Positions 1 to 7,443 are shown, numbered from the stretch's first letter. The stretch is DNA of 9,262 nt from Collinsella sp. (GCA_019425005.1 JAHYYK010000026.1:24699-33960), one strand, 5' to 3'. Program-made: numbers and translations. Notes: generated by a model from the letters alone, not told the origin.

Positions 1-635
1 TCGCGCACGCAGTCGAGCGTCTCCTGGATCGCCTCGGTGACCTTGACCTTCTCGGCGCGCACGCGGTCGAACACCGGGGTCATGGGGCCGCGTGTTAGAT
101 ACAGCACGGCAAAGGCCACGGGAATGCTCCAAAACGCCGCGATCGCCAGCTGCCAGCAAAAGAACAGCGACGACACGAACACGATGGCACTTGCGATGAT
201 GGCGCCCCAGAGTTCTCCCAGCACATGGCTGTAGGCATGCTCCATAGTCTGAACGTCACCCATGATGGTCTCGGTTAAATCGGCCAGATCACGACGACCA
301 AAAAACGACAGCGGCAGTTTGCGCAAGCGCTCGGCGATCTCCATACGCTGCTTGCCGCACTCCTCGTAAAAGATGCAGTAGGTGTAGTAATACTGTTGCC
401 AGTTAGAGGCAAAGAGCAACACGAAAAAGACCAGGAGGCCGCCCACGATCGGCAGGGCATCCGGCAGGTCAGCCCCGCTGGCGAGATGCTCGACAAAGCC
501 GGCCATAACCAGGAATAAAAAGCCCATGCCGGCCATGGTAATAAGATTGGTGAGCGCGGTCCAGAAGACACCGCGTTTTACGCCGGCGATGCCTTTATCG
601 GATAGGAAATACTTCTTTTGGAATGAGGCGAACAT
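1..635 (-). CDS. ABC transporter half-molecule, YbtQ/IrtB-like (3' end beyond window)
   Basis: This is the N-terminal 211 residues of a second ABC half-transporter; the ATPase domain lies beyond the left window edge. Translation from the ATG at 635 begins MFASFQKKYF and stays open to base 1. Hydrophobic segments fall at about residues 22-48, 61-78 and 140-180, as expected for an exporter-type membrane domain. The coupling-helix region FFGRRDLADLTETIMGD (111-127) is of the kind found in the YbtQ/IrtB partner subunits of siderophore ABC systems. The start directly follows the TAA of the upstream half-transporter (TAAATG). A strong Shine-Dalgarno AAAGGAGG lies at 646-653, inside the end of that gene, so the two are almost certainly co-translated as a heterodimer. 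The fold and pairing are secure; the substrate is inferred. Confidence 0.88.
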   Translation of the reverse strand, partial: MFASFQKKYFLSDKGIAGVKRGVFWTALTNLITMAGMGFLFLVMAGFVEHLASGADLPDALPIVGGLLVFFVLLFASNWQQYYYTYCIFYEECGKQRMEIAERLRKLPLSFFGRRDLADLTETIMGDVQTMEHAYSHVLGELWGAIIASAIVFVSSLFFCWQLAIAAFWSIPVAFAVLYLTRGPMTPVFDRVRAEKVKVTEAIQETLDCVR

Positions 636-2462
636 TTAGGCCTCGCCTCCTTTCGCGACGGCGGTATCCGCGGTCGTAGCAGTGATTATCCAGCTCGCGG
701 CCTGTTCGTATTCGGCCCACATCTTGGCATATAGACCCTCTTGGGACAGCAGTTCGGCATGGGTGCCCGACTCCTGCACGCTGCCCTGGTTGAGCACCAC
801 GATTTGGTCTGCGCCCACTACAGTCGAGAGTCGGTGCGCAATCATAATGACCGTGCGACCCGTCGCCAGCTTGCTAAAGGCGCGCTGGATGAGCGCCTCG
901 TTCTCGGGGTCGGCAAACGCCGTGGCCTCATCGAGCACCACGATAGGCGCGTCTTTAAGGATCGCGCGGGCGAGTGCCACGCGCTGGACCTCGCCACCCG
1001 AAAGATATGCTCCGCCGGCGCCGAGCATGGTGTTGATGCCCTGTGGGAGCTTGGCCACAATGTCGTCGCACTGAGCTGCGGAGAGGGCCGCACGTACTTC
1101 GTCATCAGTGGCCGTAGGCTTGGAGGCGCGCACGTTATCGGCAAGTGTTTGCCGGAACAGCTGGTTGGTCTGGAACACGAAGGCTACCTGGTCCATAAGC
1201 TCGTTCGGATCCATATCGCGAACGTCCACACCGCCTACGAGCACTCGACCCGAGGAAACATCCCAAAAACGCGGGATCAGGCTTGCACAGGTTGACTTGC
1301 CGCCTCCCGAAGGACCCACAAGCGCGAGGGTACTACCCGCGGAAACGCTAAAACTCGCATGGTTGACGGCAGGCGCCTCGGCACCCTCGTACGTAAAGCT
1401 CACGTCCTCAAATCGCACGTCGCTGCTGGCAGGGTGCTTGGGTTGAGCGGACACGGAGAGTTGCTTGGAATCCATGACGCTTCGGATGCGAGCCAGCGAA
1501 TCGGCACTCATCTGAGAGGCCTCGCCCACAAACATGAGCTTGGTCATGGCCGTCGGCACCACGGCCGAAAATATCGCGTAAAACGTGAAGTTGGCCATAA
1601 AATGCGCGAAGTCCGTCTCGCCCGGCGCCAACAGCAACGCCACGGGCAATAGGAATGCCACAAGACCATTGAGCGCGGTAAGGTTGAGTACCTGCGGACC
1701 TCGACAGAACGTGCCCGAATAGTTTTGCGCCATGTCGGCGTATTCGGCGATCGCGTCGTGGAACGCCTTAAAGGAATAGACCGTCTGCTGAAACACCTTG
1801 ACCACGGGAATGCCGCGTACGTATTCGGTACCGGTCTTGTTCATCTTGACCAGCGCGCCCATGTAGGCCTTCATAAACTCGCCGCCCTTGCCACCCATCA
1901 TGGTGGCCATGGCGCCAAGCGAAACGACGACCGAGATAAGGCACGCCGCACCCCAACGCCAACCGAGGGCGAAAAGCAGCACGAGCAGACCTGCAACCAT
2001 GGCGGTGGCGCCGGCGATATCGGGTAGCATGTGTGCGAGCAGCGTCTCGGTTGAGGCGGCGCATCCGTCTACGATACGGCGCAGCTCACCGGTGGCATGC
2101 GTGTCAAAGTAGCCGAGCGGCAGCTTAAGCAGATGCTCGCTCGTAGCCTTGCGGATATTGGACGCGCAGCGAAACGCGGATAGGTGCGTACACATGAGTC
2201 CCACGAAATAAACCACGATGCTTGCCAGCGCAAACCCCACGGCCCACCAGCCATACGTCGCGATGCCGCAGGCTTCGCTCCAGTTAGGTGCCACGGCGAT
2301 CAGATCGCGCGCGACAAGCCAAATGCACACGAACGGGCCAAAGCTCAGCAGCTGCGAGAGCGCCGAGAGGGCCATGCCCAAATATGTTAGGAGTTTACGG
2401 TCACCGGCATATGCAAGCAGCTCGCCGATGCCGCCGCCTTCCTTTTTTGATCCCTTTGTCAT
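636..2462 (-). CDS. ABC transporter ATP-binding/permease half-molecule, YbtP/IrtA-like
   Basis: This is a 608-residue half-transporter with an N-terminal membrane domain (about 1-330, several hydrophobic helices) fused to an ATPase domain (about 345-585). Visible motifs are Walker A GPSGGGKST (383-391), Q-loop Gln431, signature LSGGE (487-491), Walker B IVVLDEA (507-513), a D-loop reading ATAFADPENE (513-522) instead of the common ATSALD, and H-loop His543. That D-loop, together with the segment LPLGYFDTHATGELRRIVDG (114-133), is what I associate with the YbtP/IrtA group, whose members use an exporter fold to import metal-siderophores. I chose the ATG at 2462 because AGAAAGGA lies 5 nt upstream (2468-2475). 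The open frame continues to 2780, but that extension would run back through the divergent regulator and has no good start. The gene is first in an operon with the next half-transporter. An exporter role is not excluded. Confidence 0.92.
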   Translation of the reverse strand: MTKGSKKEGGGIGELLAYAGDRKLLTYLGMALSALSQLLSFGPFVCIWLVARDLIAVAPNWSEACGIATYGWWAVGFALASIVVYFVGLMCTHLSAFRCASNIRKATSEHLLKLPLGYFDTHATGELRRIVDGCAASTETLLAHMLPDIAGATAMVAGLLVLLFALGWRWGAACLISVVVSLGAMATMMGGKGGEFMKAYMGALVKMNKTGTEYVRGIPVVKVFQQTVYSFKAFHDAIAEYADMAQNYSGTFCRGPQVLNLTALNGLVAFLLPVALLLAPGETDFAHFMANFTFYAIFSAVVPTAMTKLMFVGEASQMSADSLARIRSVMDSKQLSVSAQPKHPASSDVRFEDVSFTYEGAEAPAVNHASFSVSAGSTLALVGPSGGGKSTCASLIPRFWDVSSGRVLVGGVDVRDMDPNELMDQVAFVFQTNQLFRQTLADNVRASKPTATDDEVRAALSAAQCDDIVAKLPQGINTMLGAGGAYLSGGEVQRVALARAILKDAPIVVLDEATAFADPENEALIQRAFSKLATGRTVIMIAHRLSTVVGADQIVVLNQGSVQESGTHAELLSQEGLYAKMWAEYEQAASWIITATTADTAVAKGGEA

Positions 2463-2467
2463 GAGAT

Positions 2468-2475
2468 TCCTTTCT
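2468..2475 (-). promoter_or_regulatory. Ribosome binding site of the first ABC gene
   Basis: AGAAAGGA on the minus strand, 5 nt before the ATG at 2462. It fixes the start of the ABC gene well inside the longer open frame that reaches 2780. Confidence 0.75.
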
Positions 2476-2499
2476 AACGGCTTGAGAGTTAACCGTAAG
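2474..2499. repeat. Imperfect inverted repeat, possible regulator operator
   Basis: CTAACGG (2474-2480) and CCGTAAG (2493-2499) form an inverted repeat with 6 of 7 matching positions around a 12-nt spacer. It overlaps the -35 element of the divergent regulator's promoter and lies just upstream of the ABC ribosome binding site. This is a plausible place for the AraC-type protein to control itself and the transporter, but no binding site for this regulator is known to me. Confidence 0.3.
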
Positions 2500-2510
2500 A
2501 AACTTATCAT
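2482..2510 (+). promoter_or_regulatory. Sigma-70-type promoter of the AraC-family gene
   Basis: TTGAGA (2482-2487) and TATCAT (2505-2510) are separated by 17 nt and face the regulator gene. Transcription would begin near 2517. Each hexamer differs from consensus at two positions. The facing ABC operon must use a promoter in the same 120 bases, but I see no equally good minus-strand match. Confidence 0.5.
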
Positions 2511-2582
2511 GGGCGTGTTAGCCAAGGCACACAATTGGGCCAGGCGTGGACGTTTTCGCAAATGAAGGGGACGCTTTTGAAA

Positions 2583-3581
2583 ATGCGGCGGGCGGCAACC
2601 GATATAACCGAGCTCTACGCACCGCAGTTTGAGCAGTTTGGCTTGGAGTTCTCCGGCAAGGGCGCTGTCTTTACCGGCGAGGTGGCAAACGATCGGGCGC
2701 ACGGACGCGCATGGATCATGCCCCTTTCCCCCACCTGCATCGTCATGGAGCATTTCATTACCCCGATGCGCAACATGCACCTAGCCGAATACACGCCCGA
2801 ACCGTACGCGTGCGTGAGCGAGGTCAGCGCGCCCACGCTCATGTGCATGCCCGAAGCCGGCATAACGCCTGCGAACCTCAAGCCGCTGCATGGACCGTGG
2901 CCGAACAGCGCGATCTGCAGCTTTGTCCAAGATAGCTGCGGTGAGGAGCTAAGCCCGCTGTTTGCAGGGCAGCTCTACCACTCGCGCTCGGTCCTCTTTT
3001 TGCCCGGTTATTTTGACGAGCTGGAGCACCGCTATCCCACCGAGTTCGCGGGGGTCTTTGAGGCGTTTGCCGAGTCATGGCACGAGGAGGCAGCGTCTGC
3101 CATCTACCACACGCTGCGCCGGGTTAACGAGGAACGCGCCCGCACCGTAGGCGGACACGTCTATATGCAAGGCATCGTGGAGACCATGGTCGCGGAGCTC
3201 GCCTGTTCGCGCGCGGCCCACAAGCAGGCGCAGCAGGCGGCAGACACACGCGCCAGCGTGACCAGTGCCGAAGAAGCAACGGCAATGATTGAGCGCGCGC
3301 TCGACAAAGGCAGGCGTGTGGGTATCAACGAGGTGGCCGAGAGGCTCTACACAAGCCGCTCCAAACTATGCGCCACCTTTAAGGCCCAAACTGGCGAGTC
3401 CCTGGGCGCCTACATTCGCAGACGCCGTATGGAACGAGCACAGGACCTTTTGGCCGATAGCACGCTCACGATAGCGCAGGTGGCAGAGCGTCTAGGCTAC
3501 CCTCAGCAGGCCGCCTTCGCCCAAGCCTTCAAGCAACACACCGGCACCACCCCCACCACCTGGCGCTCCCAACACCAGTAA
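2583..3581 (+). CDS. AraC-family transcriptional regulator
   Basis: This 332-residue protein has a C-terminal AraC/XylS DNA-binding domain at about residues 230-330. It holds two helix-turn-helix units: first INEVAERLYTSRSKLCATFK, then TIAQVAERLGYPQQAAFAQAFK followed by HTGTTPTTWR. The N-terminal 200 residues have no motif I recognise and presumably sense a ligand. Three starts are possible. ATG 2583 has AAGGGGA upstream, although at a long spacing of 11-12 nt. ATG 2562 has no clear ribosome binding site. TTG 2535 has AAGG 7 nt upstream. I chose 2583, and the first residues are uncertain. The gene is divergent from the ABC pair, as YbtA-type regulators are near YbtP/YbtQ, so it probably controls that operon. 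The family call is firm; the target and effector are inferred. Confidence 0.9.
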   Translation: MRRAATDITELYAPQFEQFGLEFSGKGAVFTGEVANDRAHGRAWIMPLSPTCIVMEHFITPMRNMHLAEYTPEPYACVSEVSAPTLMCMPEAGITPANLKPLHGPWPNSAICSFVQDSCGEELSPLFAGQLYHSRSVLFLPGYFDELEHRYPTEFAGVFEAFAESWHEEAASAIYHTLRRVNEERARTVGGHVYMQGIVETMVAELACSRAAHKQAQQAADTRASVTSAEEATAMIERALDKGRRVGINEVAERLYTSRSKLCATFKAQTGESLGAYIRRRRMERAQDLLADSTLTIAQVAERLGYPQQAAFAQAFKQHTGTTPTTWRSQHQ

Positions 3582-3635
3582 GGAGCCAGCAAAGGGACAG
3601 ACCAATGAGCTCCACATGCAGAGAAGGTCACCTGC

Positions 3636-3668
3636 AATGTGACAAAGGGACTGTCCCTTTGTCACATT
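3636..3668. repeat. Perfect 16-bp inverted repeat, REP-like
   Basis: AATGTGACAAAGGGAC (3636-3651) and GTCCCTTTGTCACATT (3653-3668) are perfect inverted copies around a single T. No T-tract follows on the plus strand, so it is a poor terminator for the regulator. A degenerate half-copy (CAAAGGGACAG) lies at about 3592-3602. The core ACAAAGG...TGTCCC recurs in the inverted repeat at 7678-7714, which suggests a dispersed palindromic family. No transposase is present in the window. Confidence 0.75.
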
Positions 3669-3671
3669 CAC

Positions 3672-3701
3672 AAAAATGGGCGCGCCAACGGCACGCCCAT
3701 T
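3672..3701 (-). terminator. Intrinsic terminator of the gatCAB operon
   Basis: AATGGGCG (3675-3682) pairs with CGCCCATT (3694-3701). One position inward, GCC pairs with GGC around a 3-nt loop. The one intervening mismatch is C-A on the plus strand but a G-U wobble in the minus-strand RNA. The minus-strand transcript also runs into TTTTT (3676-3672). Both features favour use by the minus-strand transcript coming from gatB, about 200 nt upstream. Confidence 0.6.
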
Positions 3702-3747
3702 CACCAAATTCCATTCAGCCCACCTGACCCGGAAGGCCGAGTCGTCA

Positions 3748-3894
3748 GGGCGGGGAAGGCCCCCGGAGCGGCGGGGCGCTTGCTCAAAATGAGTTCCGCA
3801 CGCAAAGAAGGCCACTTAATGTGGCCTTCGTCTTGCGCAGGACTGTTCGAAATTTTGAGGAAGCACCCCACCGCTCCGGGGGCCTTCCCCGCCC
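3748..3894. repeat. 147-nt near-palindrome at the 3' end of gatB
   Basis: Arms at 3748-3790 and 3852-3894 are 43 nt each and match at 40 of 43 positions as inverted copies. Between them, CGCAA/TTGCG (3801-3805/3833-3837) and a perfect 9-bp stem GAAGGCCAC/GTGGCCTTC (3807-3815/3821-3829, loop TTAAT) continue the fold. The palindrome begins 6 nt past the gatB stop, so it lies in the gatB 3' untranslated region. Two of the three arm mismatches (3772/3870 and 3777/3865) are G-U wobbles in the minus-strand RNA but C-A clashes on the plus strand. The central stem is followed by TTCTTTG on the minus strand and may itself terminate weakly. It could be a miniature mobile element or a stable mRNA 3' end. 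Short open frames on both strands across it merely reflect the palindrome. Confidence 0.8.
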
Positions 3895-3900
3895 GTGAGT

Positions 3901-5577
3901 CTACGCGAGCGCCTTTCTCAGCAACTCGTTGAAGAGCTTCGGGTTGCCCTTGCCGCGGCTCGCCTTCATGCACTGGCCCACCAAAAAGCCGATAACCTTC
4001 TGGTTGCCGTCACGATACTGCTGCGCCTGCTCGGCACAGTTTGCCAGCACCTCGTCCACGATCGGCTGCAGCGCGCCGGCATCGCTCACCTGACGCATAC
4101 CGCGCTCGTCGACGATCTTGTTGGGGTCGTCGCCAGTCTGGGCCATGGCCTCAAAGATCTCGTGCGCCTGGTTGGAGCTGATGGCATCGGTCGCCAGCAG
4201 CTTGGCAAGAGCGGCCACCTGAGCCGGCGCGATACCGGACTCGGCGAGCGACACGCCCGCGCCCTTAAGGTAGGCGATCATCTCGTTGACCAGCAGGTTT
4301 GCGACCGTCTGGGCCTCCTTGCCAGCCATGCCGGCAGCGGCGGCCTCAAAGAACTCGGCAAACTCCGGGTCGCCGGCGATTTGCTCGGCATCGGCCGCCT
4401 TAATGCCAAAATCGGCCTCAAAGCGGGCGCGCTTGGCATCGGGCAGCTCGGGGATCTCGCCACGGCAGCGGTCGATGAACTCGTCGTCCAGGTCGAACGG
4501 CGCCAAGTCGGGATCGGGGAACAGGCGATAGTCGTCGGCCGTCTCCTTGACGCGCATAACCACAGTGCGCTTGCGGCTGGGCTCCCAGTGACGGGTCTCC
4601 TGGTAGATAATGCCGCCCTCCTCGAGCACCTCGGCCTGACGGCAGATCTCGTAGGCAAGGCCGTCATGCAGGCTCTTAAACGAGTTGAGGTTCTTGAGCT
4701 CGGTCTTGGTGCCCAGCTTGGTCTCGCCGCGGCGACGCAGCGACACGTTGCCGTCGCAGCGCATGGAACCCTTCTCCATGGAGCAGTCCGAAATGCCCAG
4801 CGTCACAAAGATGCGACGGAGCTTTTCCATAAACAGGCGCGCTTCCTCGGGCGTACGCAGATCGGGCTCAGTCACGAGCTCAATCAAAGGCGTACCGCAG
4901 CGATTGTAGTCGACGAGCGACTCGGCCGCGGCGGTAATGCGGCCCTCGGCACCGCCCACGTGCACCATCTTGGCGGCGTCCTCCTCCATGTGGATGCGCA
5001 GGATGCGGATGGGCACCGTGTAGGAACCGTCCTCGCGGCGCTCAGGCATCTGCAGGTTAGATGCATCGTAGCTGGCCAGGTGGCCGGCACGCTGGTTGCC
5101 CTCGCGCATGGTCGACGTCATGGACGTGGACAGGCCCTCTGCGTTGGCCGAAGCGCTCGCCAGGCTCTGGGCCTCGGCCTCACCAAACGCGCAATCGGGG
5201 CGCTCGGCGGCACCGCGACCGGTCACGTCCAGGTCCAGATGACCGTACATGGCAAAGGCGACCGGACCCTGCGTGGTCTGGAAGTTCTTGGCCATATCGG
5301 GATAGAAGTAGTGCTTGCGGTAGAACATCGAGTGGCGCTGGATCTCGCAGTTGGTGGCCAGACCCGCCTTGACGATGCTCTCGATAGCGCGCTTGTTGGG
5401 CACCGGCAGGGCGCCGGGCAGGCCCAGGCACACCGGGCACACGTTGGCGTTGGGCTCGTCATCGTGGCCGAGCTTGCAGTTGCAGAACATCTTGGTATCG
5501 AGTGCGGTGAGCTCGGTATGGATCTCCAGGCCGATCACGGCCTCCCAATCCTGCAGGACCTCGGAAAGCTCCTTCAT
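3901..5577 (-). CDS. gatB: Asp/Glu-tRNA(Asn/Gln) amidotransferase subunit B
   Basis: GatB binds mischarged Glu-tRNA(Gln) or Asp-tRNA(Asn) and activates the carboxylate with ATP for amidation, using ammonia delivered from GatA. The N-terminus WEAVIGLEIHTEL, the zinc-type cysteines C32, C34, C47 and C50, the segments RIHMEEDAAKMVH (194-206) and SLVDYNRCGTPLIELVTEPD (220-239), and a C-terminal YqeY-like helical tail (about 405-558) are all typical. At 558 residues it is longer than the usual 470-500. The excess is a block at about 119-186, between the FYPDMAKN/YGHLDLDV strand and the RIHMEED motif. The ATG overlaps the gatA stop by one base (TAATG), and GGGAGG lies upstream within gatA. The frame is intact, so the insert is probably tolerated or lineage-specific. 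The identification is firm. Confidence 0.97.
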   Translation of the reverse strand: MKELSEVLQDWEAVIGLEIHTELTALDTKMFCNCKLGHDDEPNANVCPVCLGLPGALPVPNKRAIESIVKAGLATNCEIQRHSMFYRKHYFYPDMAKNFQTTQGPVAFAMYGHLDLDVTGRGAAERPDCAFGEAEAQSLASASANAEGLSTSMTSTMREGNQRAGHLASYDASNLQMPERREDGSYTVPIRILRIHMEEDAAKMVHVGGAEGRITAAAESLVDYNRCGTPLIELVTEPDLRTPEEARLFMEKLRRIFVTLGISDCSMEKGSMRCDGNVSLRRRGETKLGTKTELKNLNSFKSLHDGLAYEICRQAEVLEEGGIIYQETRHWEPSRKRTVVMRVKETADDYRLFPDPDLAPFDLDDEFIDRCRGEIPELPDAKRARFEADFGIKAADAEQIAGDPEFAEFFEAAAAGMAGKEAQTVANLLVNEMIAYLKGAGVSLAESGIAPAQVAALAKLLATDAISSNQAHEIFEAMAQTGDDPNKIVDERGMRQVSDAGALQPIVDEVLANCAEQAQQYRDGNQKVIGFLVGQCMKASRGKGNPKLFNELLRKALA

Positions 5578-7091
5578 TACAGCTCGCCTCCCTTCCCGGA
5601 AAAATCGGGCGCGACGGAAAGCACGGGCGCGCCCGTGGCGGCATCGGCAAAGCCGCGCTCCAGGGCGCGGGCAAACGTGAGCAGCTGACGGTCCTTAAAC
5701 GCCGGGCCCACCAGCTGGGCAGAAACGGGCAGCTGAGTGTCCTCGCCCAGGCCCAGCGGCACCGAGATGCCGCCGTTGCCGCAAATGTTGAGCGAGATGG
5801 TGTACAGGTCGGAGAGGTACATCTGCGTGGGGTCGCTGATCTCGCCAAACTTAAAGGCCGTGCGCGGCGAGGCGGGCATGAGGATGGTGTCCACCTTGGC
5901 ATACGCGGCGTCGTAGTCCTGCGTGATGAGCGTGCGGGCCTTCTGTGCGGCGTAGTAGTACTTGTCGTACACGCCCGAGCTCAGCAGGTAGGCGCCGAGC
6001 ATCTGGCGGCGCTTGGCCTCGGCGCCAAAGCCGTGGGCGCGCGAAAGCGAGCTCTGGTCGGACAGGTTGGCGCAGCCCTCCTCCTGATAGCCGTAGCGAA
6101 TACCGTCGAAACGGGCCAGGTTGGAGAACGCCTCGGCCGGGCCGATGACGTAGTAGGCGGCGATGGCGGCATCCAGGTGCGGCAGGTCGACCTCGACCAG
6201 CTCGGCGCCCTGGTTCTGCAGCTCCTGGGCGGCGCGCTGAACAGCGGCCTTGACCTCGGGCGTCAGGCCCTCGGCCTCCATAAACGCGGGGATGATGCCC
6301 ACGCGCTTGCCCTCGATGCTGTCGTTGAGGTGCTCGGTAAAGTCGACGGCACAATCCTGGCTGGTGCAGTCATACGGATCGTGGCCCGCGCCGGTAAGCG
6401 CGTTCATGGCCAGCGCGACATCCTCGACCGTGCGGCCAAAGGGTCCCACCTGGTCGAGCGACGAGCCAAAGGCAACCACGCCGTAACGGCTCACGGCACC
6501 ATACGTGGGCTTAAAGCCCACCACGCCGCACAGCGACGCCGGCTGGCGAATGGAGCCGCCGGTGTCCGAGCCCAGCGAGAGCGCGACCTCGCCCGAGGCG
6601 ACGGCGGCAGCGGAGCCGCCCGAGGAGCCGCCGGGCACGCGCTCGGTATCCCAAGGGTTGTTGGTGCGGTGGAACGCCGAGCTCTCGGTGGAGCTGCCAA
6701 AGGCAAACTCGTCCATGTTGGCCTTGCCCATGGGCAGGCAGCCGGCGTCGAGCATGTGCTGGACGCAGGTGGCGGTGTAGACGCTCTGGTAGTCCCCGAG
6801 CATGCGGGAAGCGCAGGTGGTGCGCGTGCCCACGAGGTTCATGTTGTCCTTGATGGCCAGCGGCACGCCCGCAAGCGGGGGCAGCGGCTTGCCTGCGGCA
6901 CGGTCGGCATCCACGCGCGCGGCGGCCTCGAGCGCAAGCTCGGGCGCCACCTGCAGGAATGCCTGGACCCCGCCCTCGCGCGCCTCGATAGCGGCGAGGG
7001 AGGCCTGGGCCACCTCGGTAGCGGTAAAGTCGCCGGCGGCAACGCCCGCGGCGATCTGGGCGGCGGTAAGGGAATCGAAGCTCTGCGCCAT
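5577..7091 (-). CDS. gatA: Asp/Glu-tRNA(Asn/Gln) amidotransferase subunit A (glutaminase)
   Basis: GatA is the amidase-signature subunit that releases ammonia from glutamine and channels it to GatB. The 504-residue product carries the Ser-cisSer-Lys triad: Lys81 in LAIKDNM, Ser156 in the glycine-rich GGSSGGSAAAVASG (154-167), and Ser180 in SDTGGSIRQPAS. The spacings (75 and 24 residues) equal those I recall for the well-studied Staphylococcus enzyme (K79, S154, S178). The start MAQSFDSL at 7091 overlaps the gatC stop by one base (TAATG) and has a purine-rich GGGGGAG upstream inside gatC, giving translational coupling. Length and motifs are normal, with no sign of damage. A long open frame lies antisense to it and is treated as a shadow. 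Confidence 0.97.
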   Translation of the reverse strand: MAQSFDSLTAAQIAAGVAAGDFTATEVAQASLAAIEAREGGVQAFLQVAPELALEAAARVDADRAAGKPLPPLAGVPLAIKDNMNLVGTRTTCASRMLGDYQSVYTATCVQHMLDAGCLPMGKANMDEFAFGSSTESSAFHRTNNPWDTERVPGGSSGGSAAAVASGEVALSLGSDTGGSIRQPASLCGVVGFKPTYGAVSRYGVVAFGSSLDQVGPFGRTVEDVALAMNALTGAGHDPYDCTSQDCAVDFTEHLNDSIEGKRVGIIPAFMEAEGLTPEVKAAVQRAAQELQNQGAELVEVDLPHLDAAIAAYYVIGPAEAFSNLARFDGIRYGYQEEGCANLSDQSSLSRAHGFGAEAKRRQMLGAYLLSSGVYDKYYYAAQKARTLITQDYDAAYAKVDTILMPASPRTAFKFGEISDPTQMYLSDLYTISLNICGNGGISVPLGLGEDTQLPVSAQLVGPAFKDRQLLTFARALERGFADAATGAPVLSVAPDFSGKGGEL

Positions 7092-7402
7092 TACTCGCTC
7101 TCCCCCTCTCCCAAAATGGACGGCACGCGAAAGTAGCGGTCGCGCGCGCTGCCGGCGTTTTCGAGCGCGACGTCGAGCGGCAGGTCGCGTTCGGGCTCGC
7201 GCAGGTCATCGCCCATCACGTTGGACAGGCTTCCGATAGGATGGAACGTGGGCTCCACGTCGGGCAAGTCATATTGCAGGACGGGCTCGAGCATCTGGAC
7301 GGCGTCGTTCATGTAGGACGTCATCTGGGTGAGCTCGTCATCGGTCAGTGCGATCTTTGCGTACTCGGCGATGCCGCGCACGTCTTTCTCGCTGAGTGCC
7401 AT
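7091..7402 (-). CDS. gatC: Asp/Glu-tRNA(Asn/Gln) amidotransferase subunit C
   Basis: This is the small 103-residue subunit that wraps around GatA and stabilises its contact with GatB. The sequence has the usual layout: an N-terminal helical pair (MALSEKDVRGIAEYAKIALT, then DELTQMTSYMNDAVQMLEPV), the VEPTFHPIG segment and a C-terminal YFRVPSIL. I chose the ATG at 7402 because GGAAGGGAG lies 5 nt upstream (7408-7416). An ATG six codons further upstream (7420) lies in front of this site and would bury it in the coding region. It is the first gene of gatCAB, which is followed by 1-nt overlaps down to gatB. A -10 element lies at 7438-7443. Confidence 0.95.
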   Translation of the reverse strand: MALSEKDVRGIAEYAKIALTDDELTQMTSYMNDAVQMLEPVLQYDLPDVEPTFHPIGSLSNVMGDDLREPERDLPLDVALENAGSARDRYFRVPSILGEGESE

Positions 7403-7407
7403 AGGCG

Positions 7408-7416
7408 CTCCCTTCC
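7408..7416 (-). promoter_or_regulatory. Ribosome binding site of gatC
   Basis: GGAAGGGAG on the minus strand, 5 nt before the ATG at 7402. It decides between the two possible gatC starts. Confidence 0.75.
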
Positions 7417-7437
7417 GCATAACAGATAAACCGCTCT

Positions 7438-7443
7438 AGTATA
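7438..7443 (-). promoter_or_regulatory. -10 element of the gatCAB promoter
   Basis: TATACT on the minus strand would start transcription near 7431, leaving a leader of about 30 nt. The hexamer 17 nt upstream is CTGCTC, a weak -35, so the call rests on the -10 element and its position. Confidence 0.45.

Noticed and set aside
2463..2780. N-terminal extension of the ABC gene
   Set aside because: It crosses the whole divergent promoter region and the start of the regulator gene, and the internal ATG at 2462 has a good ribosome binding site.
3582..3900. tRNA or rRNA gene in the convergent gap
   Set aside because: No T-arm-like GGTTCGA motif or cloverleaf pairing is seen in this or the other gaps.
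3639..3973. Small open frames on both strands across the long palindrome
   Set aside because: Both give similar AGKAPGA and APGAFPA peptides only because the DNA is palindromic; neither has a believable start signal.
3895..5688. A 597-codon open frame on the plus strand opposite gatB
   Set aside because: It is exactly antisense to a well-conserved gene, has low-complexity Ala/Gly/Leu/His-rich product, and arises from GC-rich third positions on the other strand.
6033..7136. A 367-codon open frame on the plus strand opposite gatA
   Set aside because: Same antisense shadow effect; no ribosome binding site or recognisable domain.
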